Shown here: positions 21,513 to 30,085 of the stretch, piece after piece
Layout of the letters: the number at the start of each line of letters is the position of its first letter
Numbering within the stretch: the first letter of the stretch is position 1
Source of the DNA: Sphingomonas sanguinis
Lineage (GTDB): Bacteria > Pseudomonadota > Alphaproteobacteria > Sphingomonadales > Sphingomonadaceae
Assembly: GCF_001476905.1 (NCBI RefSeq)
Contig: NZ_LDTE01000001.1
Coordinates: forward strand, 62,001-126,000
DNA: 64,000 nt
Direction of reading: 5' to 3'
The notes under the pieces: model-generated
Seen by the model: only the letters and a program-made list of their open reading frames with translations
What the model was told of the DNA's origin: nothing
Databases searched by the model: none
Position numbers and translations under genes: made by a program

Positions 21513-22117
21513 ACCAGATGGCGCTGCCGCTGCAATGGCCGGCCGACCCCCGATCCGATGCGTTCCTGATGACCGAGTCCAACCGGTTGGCGGCGCGGAT
21601 GCTTGATCAATGGGAGGCGTGGCCGACCATGGCCGCGATCCTGACTGGCCCGCGCAAGTCCGGGCGGTCGCTGCTGGCGCGCATCTTCGCCGCGCGGACC
21701 GGCGGCACGATCATCGACGATGCCGAGCGGGTGCCGGAGGTTCAGATCTTCCATGCCTGGAACCGGGCACAGGCCGACCGGCTGCCGCTGCTGATCGTCG
21801 CCGATGCGCCGCCGCCGCGCTGGGAGGTTAAGCTGCCCGACCTGCGCTCGCGCCTGGCGAACAGCAGCCTGGCCGAGATCGGCGCGCCCGACGACGAGCT
21901 TGTCGCAGGGTTGTTCGAGCATCTGTTCGAGCGGCGCGGACTGGATGCGCGACCCGACCTGATCGAATGGTTGACGCTGCGGATCGAGCGTAGTCACCTT
22001 TCTGTCATCCGCGCAGTGGATATGCTCGACCAGGGGGCGATGGAACGGCGCGCGCGCTTGTCCATTCCCCTAGCACGATCCACTCTGATCGCGGCTGGCC
22101 TGATCGCCGAGCCGTAA
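21509..22117 (+). CDS. hdaA: HdaA-like regulator of DnaA activity
   Basis: DnaA-related AAA+ protein that, with the sliding clamp, stimulates hydrolysis of DnaA-ATP and limits re-initiation. The 202 residues begin with a clamp-binding-like motif QMALPLQW (residues 3-10), then a compact AAA+ part with a degenerate P-loop (GPRKSGRS) and the Hda/DnaA-like C-terminal lid (IEWLTLRIERSHLSVIRAVDMLD). It lacks the DnaA DNA-binding domain. In Caulobacter hdaA also sits near purM and ppk. The ATG overlaps the upstream stop (ATGA). The call rests on domain content, the clamp motif and synteny. Confidence 0.87.
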   Translation: MNQMALPLQWPADPRSDAFLMTESNRLAARMLDQWEAWPTMAAILTGPRKSGRSLLARIFAARTGGTIIDDAERVPEVQIFHAWNRAQADRLPLLIVADAPPPRWEVKLPDLRSRLANSSLAEIGAPDDELVAGLFEHLFERRGLDARPDLIEWLTLRIERSHLSVIRAVDMLDQGAMERRARLSIPLARSTLIAAGLIAEP

Positions 22118-22133
22118 GCCCAAGCGAGAAACG

Positions 22134-24299
22134 ATGACCCGTCCTGCTCATATCGCGCAAATGTCCGAACCGGACGACGATCACTTCTCGACCGAGCCGA
22201 ACGGCCGTTACTTCAATCGCGAACTCTCCTGGCTCGCCTTCAACCGGCGGGTGCTGGAGGAGGCGTGCAACGCCGCCCATCCGCTGCTCGAGCGGCTACG
22301 CTTTCTCTCGATCTCGGGATCGAACCTCGACGAGTTCTTTATGGTCCGCGTGGCGGGCCTGAAGGGGCAGCAGGCACAGGATGTCGAGCAGCGCTCGGTC
22401 GACGGGCTGACGCCGGGGCAGCAGTTGAGCGGGATCGTGCAAGAGGCCGATCGCCTGATGGAGAGCCAGCAGGAGGTGTGGGGCGACCTGCGTAACCTGC
22501 TGGACGAGGCGGGCATCTTCGTCCTGCGTCGCGACGCCATCGACCAGGAAGCCAGCGCATGGCTGGAAAACCATGTCCGCGATCAGGTCTTTCCGATCCT
22601 GACCCCGCAGGCACTGGACCCGGCCCATCCCTTCCCATTCATCCCCAACAAGGGTCTGTCGATGATCTTCGACCTGACCCGCGTGTCGGACAAGGCGCCG
22701 ATTCGCGAACTGGTGATGATCCCGTCCACCATGCCGCGTTTCATCCGCCTGCCGGGCGAGGGATCGCGTTATGTCTCGATCGAGACCATCCTTCGCCGGT
22801 TCTCGGGGCTGTTGTTCCCCGGCTATATCGTCAACGGGGCGGCGACCTTCCGCGTGCTGCGCGACAGCGATATCGAGATCGAGGAAGAGGCGGAGGATCT
22901 GGTTCGTTACTTCGCAAATGCCATCAAGCGGCGGCGGCGCGGGCGGGTGATCCGGCTGGAGCTGGAAACCGGCATGCCTGACGAGTTGGCCGACGTACTT
23001 CGCGACGAACTGGGTGGCTCGGACGCGATCATTACCGAGAGCGGCAACATGCTGGGCATCGGCGATCTGGTGGCGATGGTCGACGAAGATCGCCCCGACC
23101 TGAAATTCCCGTCTTACTCCCCGCGTTTCCCGGAGCGTATCCGCGAATTTGCGGGCGATTGCTTCGCCGCGATCAAGGCCAAGGATATCGTCGTCCACCA
23201 CCCTTATGAGACGTTCGAGGTCGTCATCGCCTTCCTGAAACAGGCGGCAGCGGACCCGGACGTGGTGGCGATCAAGCAGACGCTCTACCGCGCGGGCAAG
23301 CAGTCGGCGGTCATCGCCGCGCTGATCGCGGCGGCCGAAGCAGGCAAGTCGGTGACCGCCATCGTCGAGCTGAAGGCGCGCTTCGACGAGGAACAGAACC
23401 TCTATTGGGCGTCCGCGCTGGAGCGGGCGGGCGTGCAGGTCGTCTATGGCTTCATCGACTGGAAGACCCATGCCAAGGTGTCGATGGTCGTGCGGCGCGA
23501 GGGCAGCGATTTCCGCACCTATTGCCACTTCGGCACGGGCAACTACCACCCGGTCACCGCGCGCATCTATACCGATCTCAGCTTCTTCACCGCCGACCCT
23601 ATGATCGGGCGCGATGCGGCGCAGATGTTCAACTATATCACCGGCTATGTCGAACCGGTGGCGATGAACCGGGTCAGCCTGTCGCCGCGCGACCTGCGTC
23701 ACAATCTGATGGCGCTGATCGATGCCGAGATCGCCCATGCCCGTGCGGGGCGTAAGGGCAGCCTGTGGGCCAAGGTCAACTCGCTGGTCGACCCGCAGGT
23801 CATCGAAAAGCTGTACGAGGCCAGCGATGCAGGTGTCGAGATCGACCTCATCGTGCGCGGCATCTGCTGTCTGCGGCCCGGCGTGCCGGGCATGTCGGAT
23901 AATATCCGGGTCAAGTCGGTCGTCGGCCGTTTCCTGGAACATAGCCGCATCTGGGCGTTCGGCGACGGCAAGGTCCTGCCCCACGACTCGGCGAAGGTCT
24001 TCATTTCGTCGGCCGACTGGATGCCGCGCAACTTCGATCGCCGGGTCGAATATATGCTGCCCATTCAGAACCCGACCGTGCACGACCAGATTCTGGACCA
24101 GGTGATGGTCGCGAACCTGCTCGACAACGAACAGAGCTGGGAGCTGGAGCCGGACGGCAGCTATGTCCGCGACACGCCGGGTGATCGCCCCTTCAACCTG
24201 CATCGGTATTTCATGACCAATCCCTCGCTTTCGGGGCGCGGTGCCGCGCTCGACACCAGCAAGGCGGTGCCGACCTTGTCGCTTCGGCGGCAGCGGTGA
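22134..24299 (+). CDS. ppk1: Polyphosphate kinase 1
   Basis: Reversibly polymerises the gamma-phosphate of ATP into inorganic polyphosphate; membrane-associated. The 721 residues hold the four PPK1 parts: N-terminal helical domain (YFNRELSWLAFNRRVLEEA), head domain, and two phospholipase-D-like catalytic domains. The autophosphorylated His is probably H465 in the motif YCHFGTGNYH. The second catalytic half contains IRGICCLRPGVPG and GRFLEHSRIWAFG. Immediately followed by ppx (17-base gap), so synthesis and breakdown of polyphosphate are encoded together. An in-frame ATG at codon 10 is an alternative start. Confidence 0.96.
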   Translation: MTRPAHIAQMSEPDDDHFSTEPNGRYFNRELSWLAFNRRVLEEACNAAHPLLERLRFLSISGSNLDEFFMVRVAGLKGQQAQDVEQRSVDGLTPGQQLSGIVQEADRLMESQQEVWGDLRNLLDEAGIFVLRRDAIDQEASAWLENHVRDQVFPILTPQALDPAHPFPFIPNKGLSMIFDLTRVSDKAPIRELVMIPSTMPRFIRLPGEGSRYVSIETILRRFSGLLFPGYIVNGAATFRVLRDSDIEIEEEAEDLVRYFANAIKRRRRGRVIRLELETGMPDELADVLRDELGGSDAIITESGNMLGIGDLVAMVDEDRPDLKFPSYSPRFPERIREFAGDCFAAIKAKDIVVHHPYETFEVVIAFLKQAAADPDVVAIKQTLYRAGKQSAVIAALIAAAEAGKSVTAIVELKARFDEEQNLYWASALERAGVQVVYGFIDWKTHAKVSMVVRREGSDFRTYCHFGTGNYHPVTARIYTDLSFFTADPMIGRDAAQMFNYITGYVEPVAMNRVSLSPRDLRHNLMALIDAEIAHARAGRKGSLWAKVNSLVDPQVIEKLYEASDAGVEIDLIVRGICCLRPGVPGMSDNIRVKSVVGRFLEHSRIWAFGDGKVLPHDSAKVFISSADWMPRNFDRRVEYMLPIQNPTVHDQILDQVMVANLLDNEQSWELEPDGSYVRDTPGDRPFNLHRYFMTNPSLSGRGAALDTSKAVPTLSLRRQR

Positions 24300-24316
24300 C
24301 GGGCGGTCGCTGAAGC

Positions 24317-25789
24317 ATGGCGGTTTCCCGCGCGCCGCGTACGGCGATCATCGATATCGGCTCCAACTCGGTCCGCCTGGTGGTCTATCAGGGCCCGGCG
24401 CGCCTTCCCGCCATCTTGTTCAACGAAAAGGTGATGGCGGGGCTGGGGCGCGGGTTGGCGGCGACCGGGGCCATCGATCCGGGCTCGCTGGGAAAGGCAC
24501 AGGTGGCGCTCGCTCGTTTCGCGAGCCTGGCGCGCGAGATGGGCGTCACGAGCCTGCGGACGGTCGCGACGGCGGCGGTGCGCGATGCGGCCAATGGCGG
24601 TGAATTGATCGCGTGCGCCGAGTCGCTGGGGCTAGAGGTCGAACTCCTGTCGGGCGAACAGGAAGCCAAGGCGGCGGGCGAAGGCGTATTGTCGGCCATT
24701 CCCGATGCCGACGGCATCGTCGGTGATCTCGGCGGCGGCAGCCTGGAACTGGTGCGGGTTCGCGACGGCGAGGTCGAGGACCGGGTGTCCTTCCCGCTCG
24801 GCGTCCTGCGTATCCCGGCGCTGCGCGAAAAAGGGAGCAAGAGTTTCGAGCGGCAGATCGGTCGCCTGATCGAGGATGCGGGTTGGGAGGGTCGGGGCAG
24901 GGGCCTGCCCTTTTATCTGGTCGGTGGATCGTGGCGGGCGCTGGCGCGGCTGGACATGACGCTGGCCGACTATCCGCTCCCGATCATCCATCATTACGAG
25001 CTGACGCCGACCGACATATTGCGGCTGTCGCGGACCATTCCGCATCTCAGCAAGGCACGGTTGCGCGAAGTGAAGGGGCTATCCTCCAACCGCGCCGCGA
25101 CGCTGGGCGATGCGACCGCATTGCTGAGCGTGCTGCTCAAGCATCTGGGCAGCAGCACGACGGTCGTCTCCGCCTTCGGCCTGCGCGAGGGGCTGCTCTA
25201 TGGCGGGCTCGACGCGAAGACCCGTGCGCTCGATCCGTTGATCGTCGCGGCGCGCGAGGAGGGAAGGCTTTTGGGGCGTTTCCCGGAGCATGGCGATCTG
25301 CTCGAACAGTGGATCGCGCCGCTGTTTGTAGGCGAGGCCGCGGCCGAAGCACGGTTGCGCCATGCGGCCTGTTTGCTCGCCGATGTCGGTTGGCGCGCCA
25401 ACCCGGAATTCCGGGCGGAGCGCGGCGTCGAGATCGCCCTTCATGGCAATTGGGTGGGTATTGATGCGGAAGGGCGGGCGATGCTGGCACAAGCGTTGCA
25501 TACCAGCCTGGGTGGTGGCCTCGACGTGCCTTCGCCATTGGCCGAACTGGCGAGTCCCGCGCAGCTGAAGCTCGCGACGAGCTGGGGCCTCGCCATTCGT
25601 CTGGGGCAGCGGTTGAGCGGTGGTCTGGCCGGACCGCTGGAGCGGACCGCTCTAGAACTCGGCGAGACGACGCTGGGCCTTGCCCTCATGAGCGAGGATC
25701 GGGGTTTTTACGGCGAGGCGGTCGAACGCCGCCACGCCGCACTGGCCACGGCCCTGGGTAAGACGCCGGCGAGGATTAACCGCACTTGA
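24317..25789 (+). CDS. ppx: Exopolyphosphatase (Ppx/GppA family)
   Basis: Hydrolyses terminal phosphates of polyphosphate; some members also cleave pppGpp. The 490 residues show the ASKHA actin-like fold with phosphate-1 motif AIIDIGSNSVRLVVY, the catalytic region FNEKVMAGLGRGL, phosphate-2 GIVGDLGGGSLEL, and an HD-like helical C-terminal half (RHAACLLADVGW). The call of Ppx rather than GppA rests on linkage to ppk1. The last 14 bases overlap the convergent I78 lipoprotein gene. Confidence 0.94.
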   Translation: MAVSRAPRTAIIDIGSNSVRLVVYQGPARLPAILFNEKVMAGLGRGLAATGAIDPGSLGKAQVALARFASLAREMGVTSLRTVATAAVRDAANGGELIACAESLGLEVELLSGEQEAKAAGEGVLSAIPDADGIVGDLGGGSLELVRVRDGEVEDRVSFPLGVLRIPALREKGSKSFERQIGRLIEDAGWEGRGRGLPFYLVGGSWRALARLDMTLADYPLPIIHHYELTPTDILRLSRTIPHLSKARLREVKGLSSNRAATLGDATALLSVLLKHLGSSTTVVSAFGLREGLLYGGLDAKTRALDPLIVAAREEGRLLGRFPEHGDLLEQWIAPLFVGEAAAEARLRHAACLLADVGWRANPEFRAERGVEIALHGNWVGIDAEGRAMLAQALHTSLGGGLDVPSPLAELASPAQLKLATSWGLAIRLGQRLSGGLAGPLERTALELGETTLGLALMSEDRGFYGEAVERRHAALATALGKTPARINRT

Positions 25790-26063
25790 TGCGAGTGATC
25801 CGGCCGTTGGCGTCGGTTTCGATGTTCAATCGTTCGGGGCGGAAGTCCATCGTGACGACCGTGCCCGGCGCTATCACCCGCAGCGACGGCGCGCCCGAGG
25901 CTTTCAGTGTCTTGGCTCGCTGCGACTCGCGCCAGACCTGACCGACCAGCTTGGCGACCCTGGTGTCGCCGCAGGTGCTGCCCTCGCCAAATGCCGCAGG
26001 CTTGGGTGCGAGCGCGCAGGCGGCAAGGCCAGTCAGCGCAATCAAGCCGAGCGCACGCGTCAC
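25776..26063 (-). CDS. I78-family peptidase inhibitor lipoprotein
   Basis: A small 95-residue protein with a lipoprotein signal ([16 protein letters not shown]; lipobox LAAC, lipidated C16). The mature part matches the I78 (elastase inhibitor-like) pattern: CGD...[39 protein letters not shown]. These inhibitors are found in envelopes of many Proteobacteria and are thought to block serine proteases. Two cysteines (C31 and the penultimate C94) could form a disulfide. The ATG overlaps the rnd stop (ATGA), so it is translated with RNase D; its end overlaps ppx. Confidence 0.83.
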   Translation of the reverse strand: MTRALGLIALTGLAACALAPKPAAFGEGSTCGDTRVAKLVGQVWRESQRAKTLKASGAPSLRVIAPGTVVTMDFRPERLNIETDANGRITRIKCG

Positions 26064-27238
26064 GCAACCTCCTCGGTATTCCGAACCATCTTAAGCTTGC
26101 CGCCCTTCACCACAAAGCCCAGCCGACCTTCTACCAGATCGAGCGCATCGCGCCCGAACTGCTCGAATCGCCAACCTTCCAGAACCGACAGGTCGGATCG
26201 AACGCCTGCCGCCAGCATCTCGAGATCGTCGGCGCGGGCGAGAAGGCGAGGGGCCACGTCGATGTCGCGGGCCCGGATCTTCAACAGCAGCTTCAGCAGG
26301 TCGGCCACCAATGCGCCTTCGCGACCGAGGCCCGGCTTGCGCTCATCGCGCGCGGGAAGCTCGTCGGCGTCCAGCGGCTGAGCGGCTTCGAGCGCATCCA
26401 TCAGGCGCGCCCCGATATCGTTACCCGCCCACGTGGCGGACAGGCCGCGGACCTTGGCAAGGTCCGCCTGCTTGCGCGGCGGATGCCCGGCCAGGTCGGC
26501 CAGCGTCTCGTCCTTGACGATGCGCCCGCGCGGCAAATCCTTGGCCTGCGCCTCCAGCTCGCGCCAGCGGGCCAACGCCTTCAGGCGGCCGAGCATGTCG
26601 GGCTTGCGACCGGAAACACGGACGCGCTTCCAGGCGACATCGGGGTCGTTCGCGTAATGCGCGGGATCGGCCAGCCGTTCCATTTCCTGATCCAGCCACG
26701 CGCCGCGCCCGGTCTTGCGCAGACGCTCCAGCATCTTGGGGAAGATCGCGGCCAGATGGGTGACGTCGCCGATCGCATAGTCGACCTGGCGCTGGTCGAG
26801 CGGACGACGCGACCAGTCGGTGAAGCGCGCGCCCTTGTCGACCGAAATGCCCAGCCAGCTGTCGACCAGATTGGAGTAACCGATCTGCTCACCCTGGCCC
26901 AGCGCCATGGCCGCGATCTGGGTGTCGAACAGGGGATGCGGGGTCTTGCCGGTCAAGTTGTAGATGATCTCGATATCCTGGCCGCCCGCATGGAAGACCT
27001 TCAGCACGTCGTCATTGTTGACCAGCAAGTCGAGCAGCGGGGTCATGTCCAGCCCCGGTGCCTTGGGATCGATAGCGGCGGCCTCTTCGGTATCGGCGAT
27101 CTGGATCAGGCAGAGCTCCGGCCAATAGGTGCTTTCGCGCATGAACTCGGTATCGACCATCACATAGTCGGCTTGCGAGAGGCGGGCGCAGAGATTGGCG
27201 AGCGTGGCGCTGTCGGTAATCAACGGATGAACGTGCAT
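26060..27238 (-). CDS. rnd: Ribonuclease D
   Basis: 3'-5' exoribonuclease that trims tRNA and other structured RNAs. The 392 residues have a DEDD exonuclease domain (Exo [25 protein letters not shown]; Exo [17 protein letters not shown]; Exo [19 protein letters not shown]). An HRDC domain follows (about 210-290, [29 protein letters not shown]), and a second HRDC-like region closes the protein. The frame is open far upstream, but only as an antisense shadow of aspS; the first sensible start is ATG 27238 ([10 protein letters not shown]). Divergent from aspS, a conserved alphaproteobacterial arrangement. Confidence 0.96.
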   Translation of the reverse strand: MHVHPLITDSATLANLCARLSQADYVMVDTEFMRESTYWPELCLIQIADTEEAAAIDPKAPGLDMTPLLDLLVNNDDVLKVFHAGGQDIEIIYNLTGKTPHPLFDTQIAAMALGQGEQIGYSNLVDSWLGISVDKGARFTDWSRRPLDQRQVDYAIGDVTHLAAIFPKMLERLRKTGRGAWLDQEMERLADPAHYANDPDVAWKRVRVSGRKPDMLGRLKALARWRELEAQAKDLPRGRIVKDETLADLAGHPPRKQADLAKVRGLSATWAGNDIGARLMDALEAAQPLDADELPARDERKPGLGREGALVADLLKLLLKIRARDIDVAPRLLARADDLEMLAAGVRSDLSVLEGWRFEQFGRDALDLVEGRLGFVVKGGKLKMVRNTEEVA

Positions 27239-27266
27239 CGCATGCACATAGCCCGACCCGCGCGGG

Positions 27267-27317
27267 TTGACAAAGAGGAACGCGCGCGAAGGCCGTTCGG
27301 CCACATTGGGATTGACA
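27267..27317 (+). promoter_or_regulatory. Two consensus -35-like boxes upstream of aspS
   Basis: Exact TTGACA occurs at 27267-27272 and again at 27312-27317, each inside a shared context GRTTGACAAANAGG, 45 bases apart. No good -10 element stands 16-18 bases downstream of either, so they may be promoters with weak -10 boxes, as is common in alphaproteobacteria, or a repeated binding site. They read toward aspS. Confidence 0.35.
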
Positions 27318-27376
27318 AAAAGGGGGCAGGCGGGGAAGCGGCAGCACTTTCCCCCGACGTACAGAGAATGTCCGCC

Positions 27377-29182
27377 ATGCACGCCTATCGTACCCACACC
27401 TGCGCCGCGCTGACTGCTGAGGCAGTTGGCGAGACGGTCCGCCTGTCCGGCTGGGTCCATCGCAAGCGCGATCATGGCGGCGTGTTGTTCGTCGATCTGC
27501 GCGACCATTATGGCATCACCCAGATCGTGGCGGACAGCGACACGCCCGCGCTCGCCATCCTGGAGAGCGTCCGGGTCGAGTCGGTCGTGACGATCGACGG
27601 CGTGGTGAAGGCGCGCTCGGCGGGGACCGTCAATGCCAACCTGGCGACCGGCGAGATCGAGGTGTTCGCACGGGGCGCGACCGTGCTGTCGGCGGCCGAG
27701 GAACTGCCGATGCCGGTGGCGGGCGAGCAGGAATATCCCGAGGATATCCGCCTGCGCTACCGCTTCCTCGACCTGCGCCGCGAGACGCTGCACGCCAATA
27801 TCGTGCGCCGTACGCAGGTGATCTCCGACATGCGTCGTCGCATGGAGGCCGGTGGCTTCACCGAATATTCGACCCCGATCCTGACCGCGTCGTCGCCGGA
27901 AGGCGCGCGCGACTTCCTGGTGCCCAGCCGCATCCATCCGGGCAAGTTCTACGCGCTGCCCCAGGCGCCGCAGCAGTATAAGCAGCTGCTGATGGTCGCG
28001 GGCTTCGACCGCTACTTCCAGATCGCGCCCTGTTTTCGTGACGAGGACCCGCGCGCCGACCGCCTGCCGGGCGAGTTCTACCAGCTCGACCTGGAAATGA
28101 GCTTCGTCACCCAGGAAGAGGTGTGGGAGACGATGGAGCCGGTGATCGGCGGCATCTTCGAGAAGTTCGCCGACGGCCGCACCGTCACGCCGATCGGCCA
28201 GTTCCCGCGTATTCCGTACTCGGAGTCGATGCTGAAATACGGCAACGACAAGCCCGACCTGCGCAACCCGCTGATCATCACCGATGTCTCCGAGTATTTC
28301 ACGTCCTCGGGCTTCGGCCTGTTTGAGAAGATCGTTGGTTCGGGCGGCGTCGTCCGTGCGATCCCGGCGCCCAAGACCGCTGAGAAAAGCCGCAAGTTCT
28401 TCGACGAGATGAACGAGTGGGCGCGCGCCGAGGGTCATGCGGGCCTGGGCTATGTCACCCGCAAGGGCGGCGAGTTCGGCGGTCCGATCGCCAAGAACCA
28501 TGGCACCGAGGGCATGGAAGCCATCTATGCCGCGCTGGGCCTCGGCCCCGATGACGGCCTTTTCTTCGCGGCGGGTAAGGTCGAGGCGGCCGCCAAGCTG
28601 GCAGGGCTTGCGCGCACCCGTGTCGCCGAGCAGCTCGGCCTGATCGAAGATGGTGCGTTCCGCCTGTGCTGGATCGTCGACTTCCCCTTCTATGAATGGG
28701 ACGAGGACGAAAAGAAGGTCGAGTTCGCGCACAACCCCTTCTCGATGCCGCAGGGTGGCATGGAGGCGCTGAACTCCGCCGATCCGCTGTCGCTGAAGGC
28801 GTACCAGTATGATCTGGTCTGCAACGGCTTCGAGATCGCGTCGGGCTCGATCCGCAACCAGTCGCCCGAGCTGATGGTCGCGGCATTCGAGAAGGTCGGC
28901 CTGTCCAAGGCGGATGTCGAGGAGCGCTTCGGCGGCCTCTACCGCGCGTTCCAGTACGGCGCGCCGCCGCATGGTGGCATGGCCGCCGGTGTCGACCGCA
29001 TCGTCATGCTGATCTGCGGCGCGCAGAACCTGCGCGAAATCTCGCTGTTCCCGATGAACCAGCGCGCCGAGGACCTGCTGATGGGCGCGCCCAGCCTGCC
29101 CAGCAACAAGCAGATGCGGGAACTGTCGCTGCGCTCGACGGCCGAGCCGAAGAAGGATGTGGATCAGGTGGTCGCCGGCTGA
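27377..29182 (+). CDS. aspS: Aspartyl-tRNA synthetase (bacterial type)
   Basis: Class II synthetase charging tRNA-Asp, and often tRNA-Asn in bacteria that use the amidotransferase route. The 601 residues comprise the N-terminal OB anticodon-binding domain ([22 protein letters not shown]), class II motif 1, motif 2 ([24 protein letters not shown]), the bacterial GAD insertion (about 290-420), and motif 3 ([15 protein letters not shown]). The ATG at 27377 (MHAYRTHTC) is the family start, with AGAGAA a few bases upstream; an in-frame ATG at 27368 would add MSA. Strong hairpin terminators follow. Confidence 0.97.
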   Translation: MHAYRTHTCAALTAEAVGETVRLSGWVHRKRDHGGVLFVDLRDHYGITQIVADSDTPALAILESVRVESVVTIDGVVKARSAGTVNANLATGEIEVFARGATVLSAAEELPMPVAGEQEYPEDIRLRYRFLDLRRETLHANIVRRTQVISDMRRRMEAGGFTEYSTPILTASSPEGARDFLVPSRIHPGKFYALPQAPQQYKQLLMVAGFDRYFQIAPCFRDEDPRADRLPGEFYQLDLEMSFVTQEEVWETMEPVIGGIFEKFADGRTVTPIGQFPRIPYSESMLKYGNDKPDLRNPLIITDVSEYFTSSGFGLFEKIVGSGGVVRAIPAPKTAEKSRKFFDEMNEWARAEGHAGLGYVTRKGGEFGGPIAKNHGTEGMEAIYAALGLGPDDGLFFAAGKVEAAAKLAGLARTRVAEQLGLIEDGAFRLCWIVDFPFYEWDEDEKKVEFAHNPFSMPQGGMEALNSADPLSLKAYQYDLVCNGFEIASGSIRNQSPELMVAAFEKVGLSKADVEERFGGLYRAFQYGAPPHGGMAAGVDRIVMLICGAQNLREISLFPMNQRAEDLLMGAPSLPSNKQMRELSLRSTAEPKKDVDQVVAG

Positions 29183-29202
29183 CCCGGTTTTTCATGGCAA
29201 GG

Positions 29203-29240
29203 AAAAGGGCGGGCGCCGGATGCGGCGTCCGCCCTTTTTT
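29203..29240. terminator. Intrinsic terminator of aspS
   Basis: AAAAGGGCGGGCGCC, a 6-base loop, then GGCGTCCGCCCTTTTTT: an 11-base GC stem with one wobble pair, flanked by A and T runs. It is a textbook intrinsic terminator 20 bases after the aspS stop and can work in both directions. Confidence 0.9.
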
Positions 29241-29244
29241 GCGT

Positions 29245-29274
29245 CTCGAGTCCGGGTCAGGGACCCGGACCGAG
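29245..29274. terminator. Second hairpin between aspS and carbonic anhydrase
   Basis: CTCG-a-GTCCGGGTC (29245-29258), loop agg, GACCCGGAC-CGAG (29262-29274): a 13-base-pair stem with one bulged A, followed on the plus strand by TTCTTT. It directly follows the first terminator and abuts the end of the convergent carbonic anhydrase gene, so it probably insulates the two genes. Confidence 0.65.
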
Positions 29275-29278
29275 TTCT

Positions 29279-29935
29279 TTATGCCGCAACCAATGCGGGA
29301 ACGGCGGGCTCGAATTCGCCGCTCTCGTTCATCAGATGCAGGACACCATCGGCGATCGCGAAATAAGCGCCACGCAGGGTCAACGTACCCGCATCCTCAC
29401 GTTTGGTGACGAACGGGAAGGTCCGCAGGTTAGCGATGGAGGTACGGACCGATTCCAGCTCCATCTCGCGCATCGCATCGGCATCGGCACCATCGCCATG
29501 CTTGGAGATGACCTTTTCACGGGCGCCATCGAGCAGGCTGACCCAGTCCGAGACGAAGCCGCCTTCGCCTTGGGGGGCATGCGCGAAACCCTGCGTCAAC
29601 GCGGCCTTGCAGCCGCCGCATGCACCATGGCCCATGATGACGACATCGGTCACTTCCAGTTGCGTCACCGCGAATTCCAGCGCCGCTGATACGCCGTGAT
29701 GGCCGCCACCGGTCTCGAACGGGGGCACTAGATTGGCGACGTTGCGCACGACGAAAATCTCGCCGGGCAGCGTGTCGAAGATCTGCGCCGGATCGACGCG
29801 GCTGTCCGAGCAGGCGATCACCATCACCTTGGGGCTCTGGCCTTCCTTCAACTCGGCCCAGCGGTCGCGCTGGCGACGCCAATCGGACGTCCGAAAGCGC
29901 TGATAGCCATCCACGAGGTCGTTAAAGTCGGTCAT
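29279..29935 (-). CDS. can: Beta-class carbonic anhydrase
   Basis: Interconverts CO2 and bicarbonate, supplying bicarbonate for carboxylases. The 218 residues have the zinc ligands C42, D44 (CSDSRVDP), H102 and C105 (GHGACGGC), with the D44-R46 dyad of type I beta enzymes, and the family segments FVVRNVANLVPP and SAALEFAV. A purine-rich GAGAGAG lies just upstream of the ATG at 29935. It converges on aspS and is divergent from lipA across 150 bases. Confidence 0.95.
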   Translation of the reverse strand: MTDFNDLVDGYQRFRTSDWRRQRDRWAELKEGQSPKVMVIACSDSRVDPAQIFDTLPGEIFVVRNVANLVPPFETGGGHHGVSAALEFAVTQLEVTDVVIMGHGACGGCKAALTQGFAHAPQGEGGFVSDWVSLLDGAREKVISKHGDGADADAMREMELESVRTSIANLRTFPFVTKREDAGTLTLRGAYFAIADGVLHLMNESGEFEPAVPALVAA

Positions 29936-30050
29936 TGCTCTCTCTTATCCCATGAAGGAATTTTCGTTCTAGCAGGCCAACCAGACACGGCCGTTTCGGT
30001 TCCATATCAAAGTATGTCTGCCGGGTGTTGGCCACGAGCCCGGTAGGCAT

Positions 30051-30078
30051 TGTGTCCGACCCGGTGCATCGCTATTTC
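30051..30078 (+). promoter_or_regulatory. Candidate lipA promoter giving a leaderless mRNA
   Basis: TTGTGT (30051-30056), a 16-base spacer, and TATTTC (30073-30078) form a moderate promoter match. Transcription would begin about 7 bases later, at or next to the lipA ATG (30086), and no Shine-Dalgarno sequence is visible there. This suggests a leaderless or very short-leader transcript. Inference from spacing only. Confidence 0.3.
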
Positions 30079-30085
30079 GCAACCC

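Noticed and set aside
26060-28972. A 970-residue minus-strand open frame
   Set aside because: Only its C-terminal 392 residues (rnd) are a recognisable protein; the rest is the antisense of aspS kept open by GC-rich codon use.
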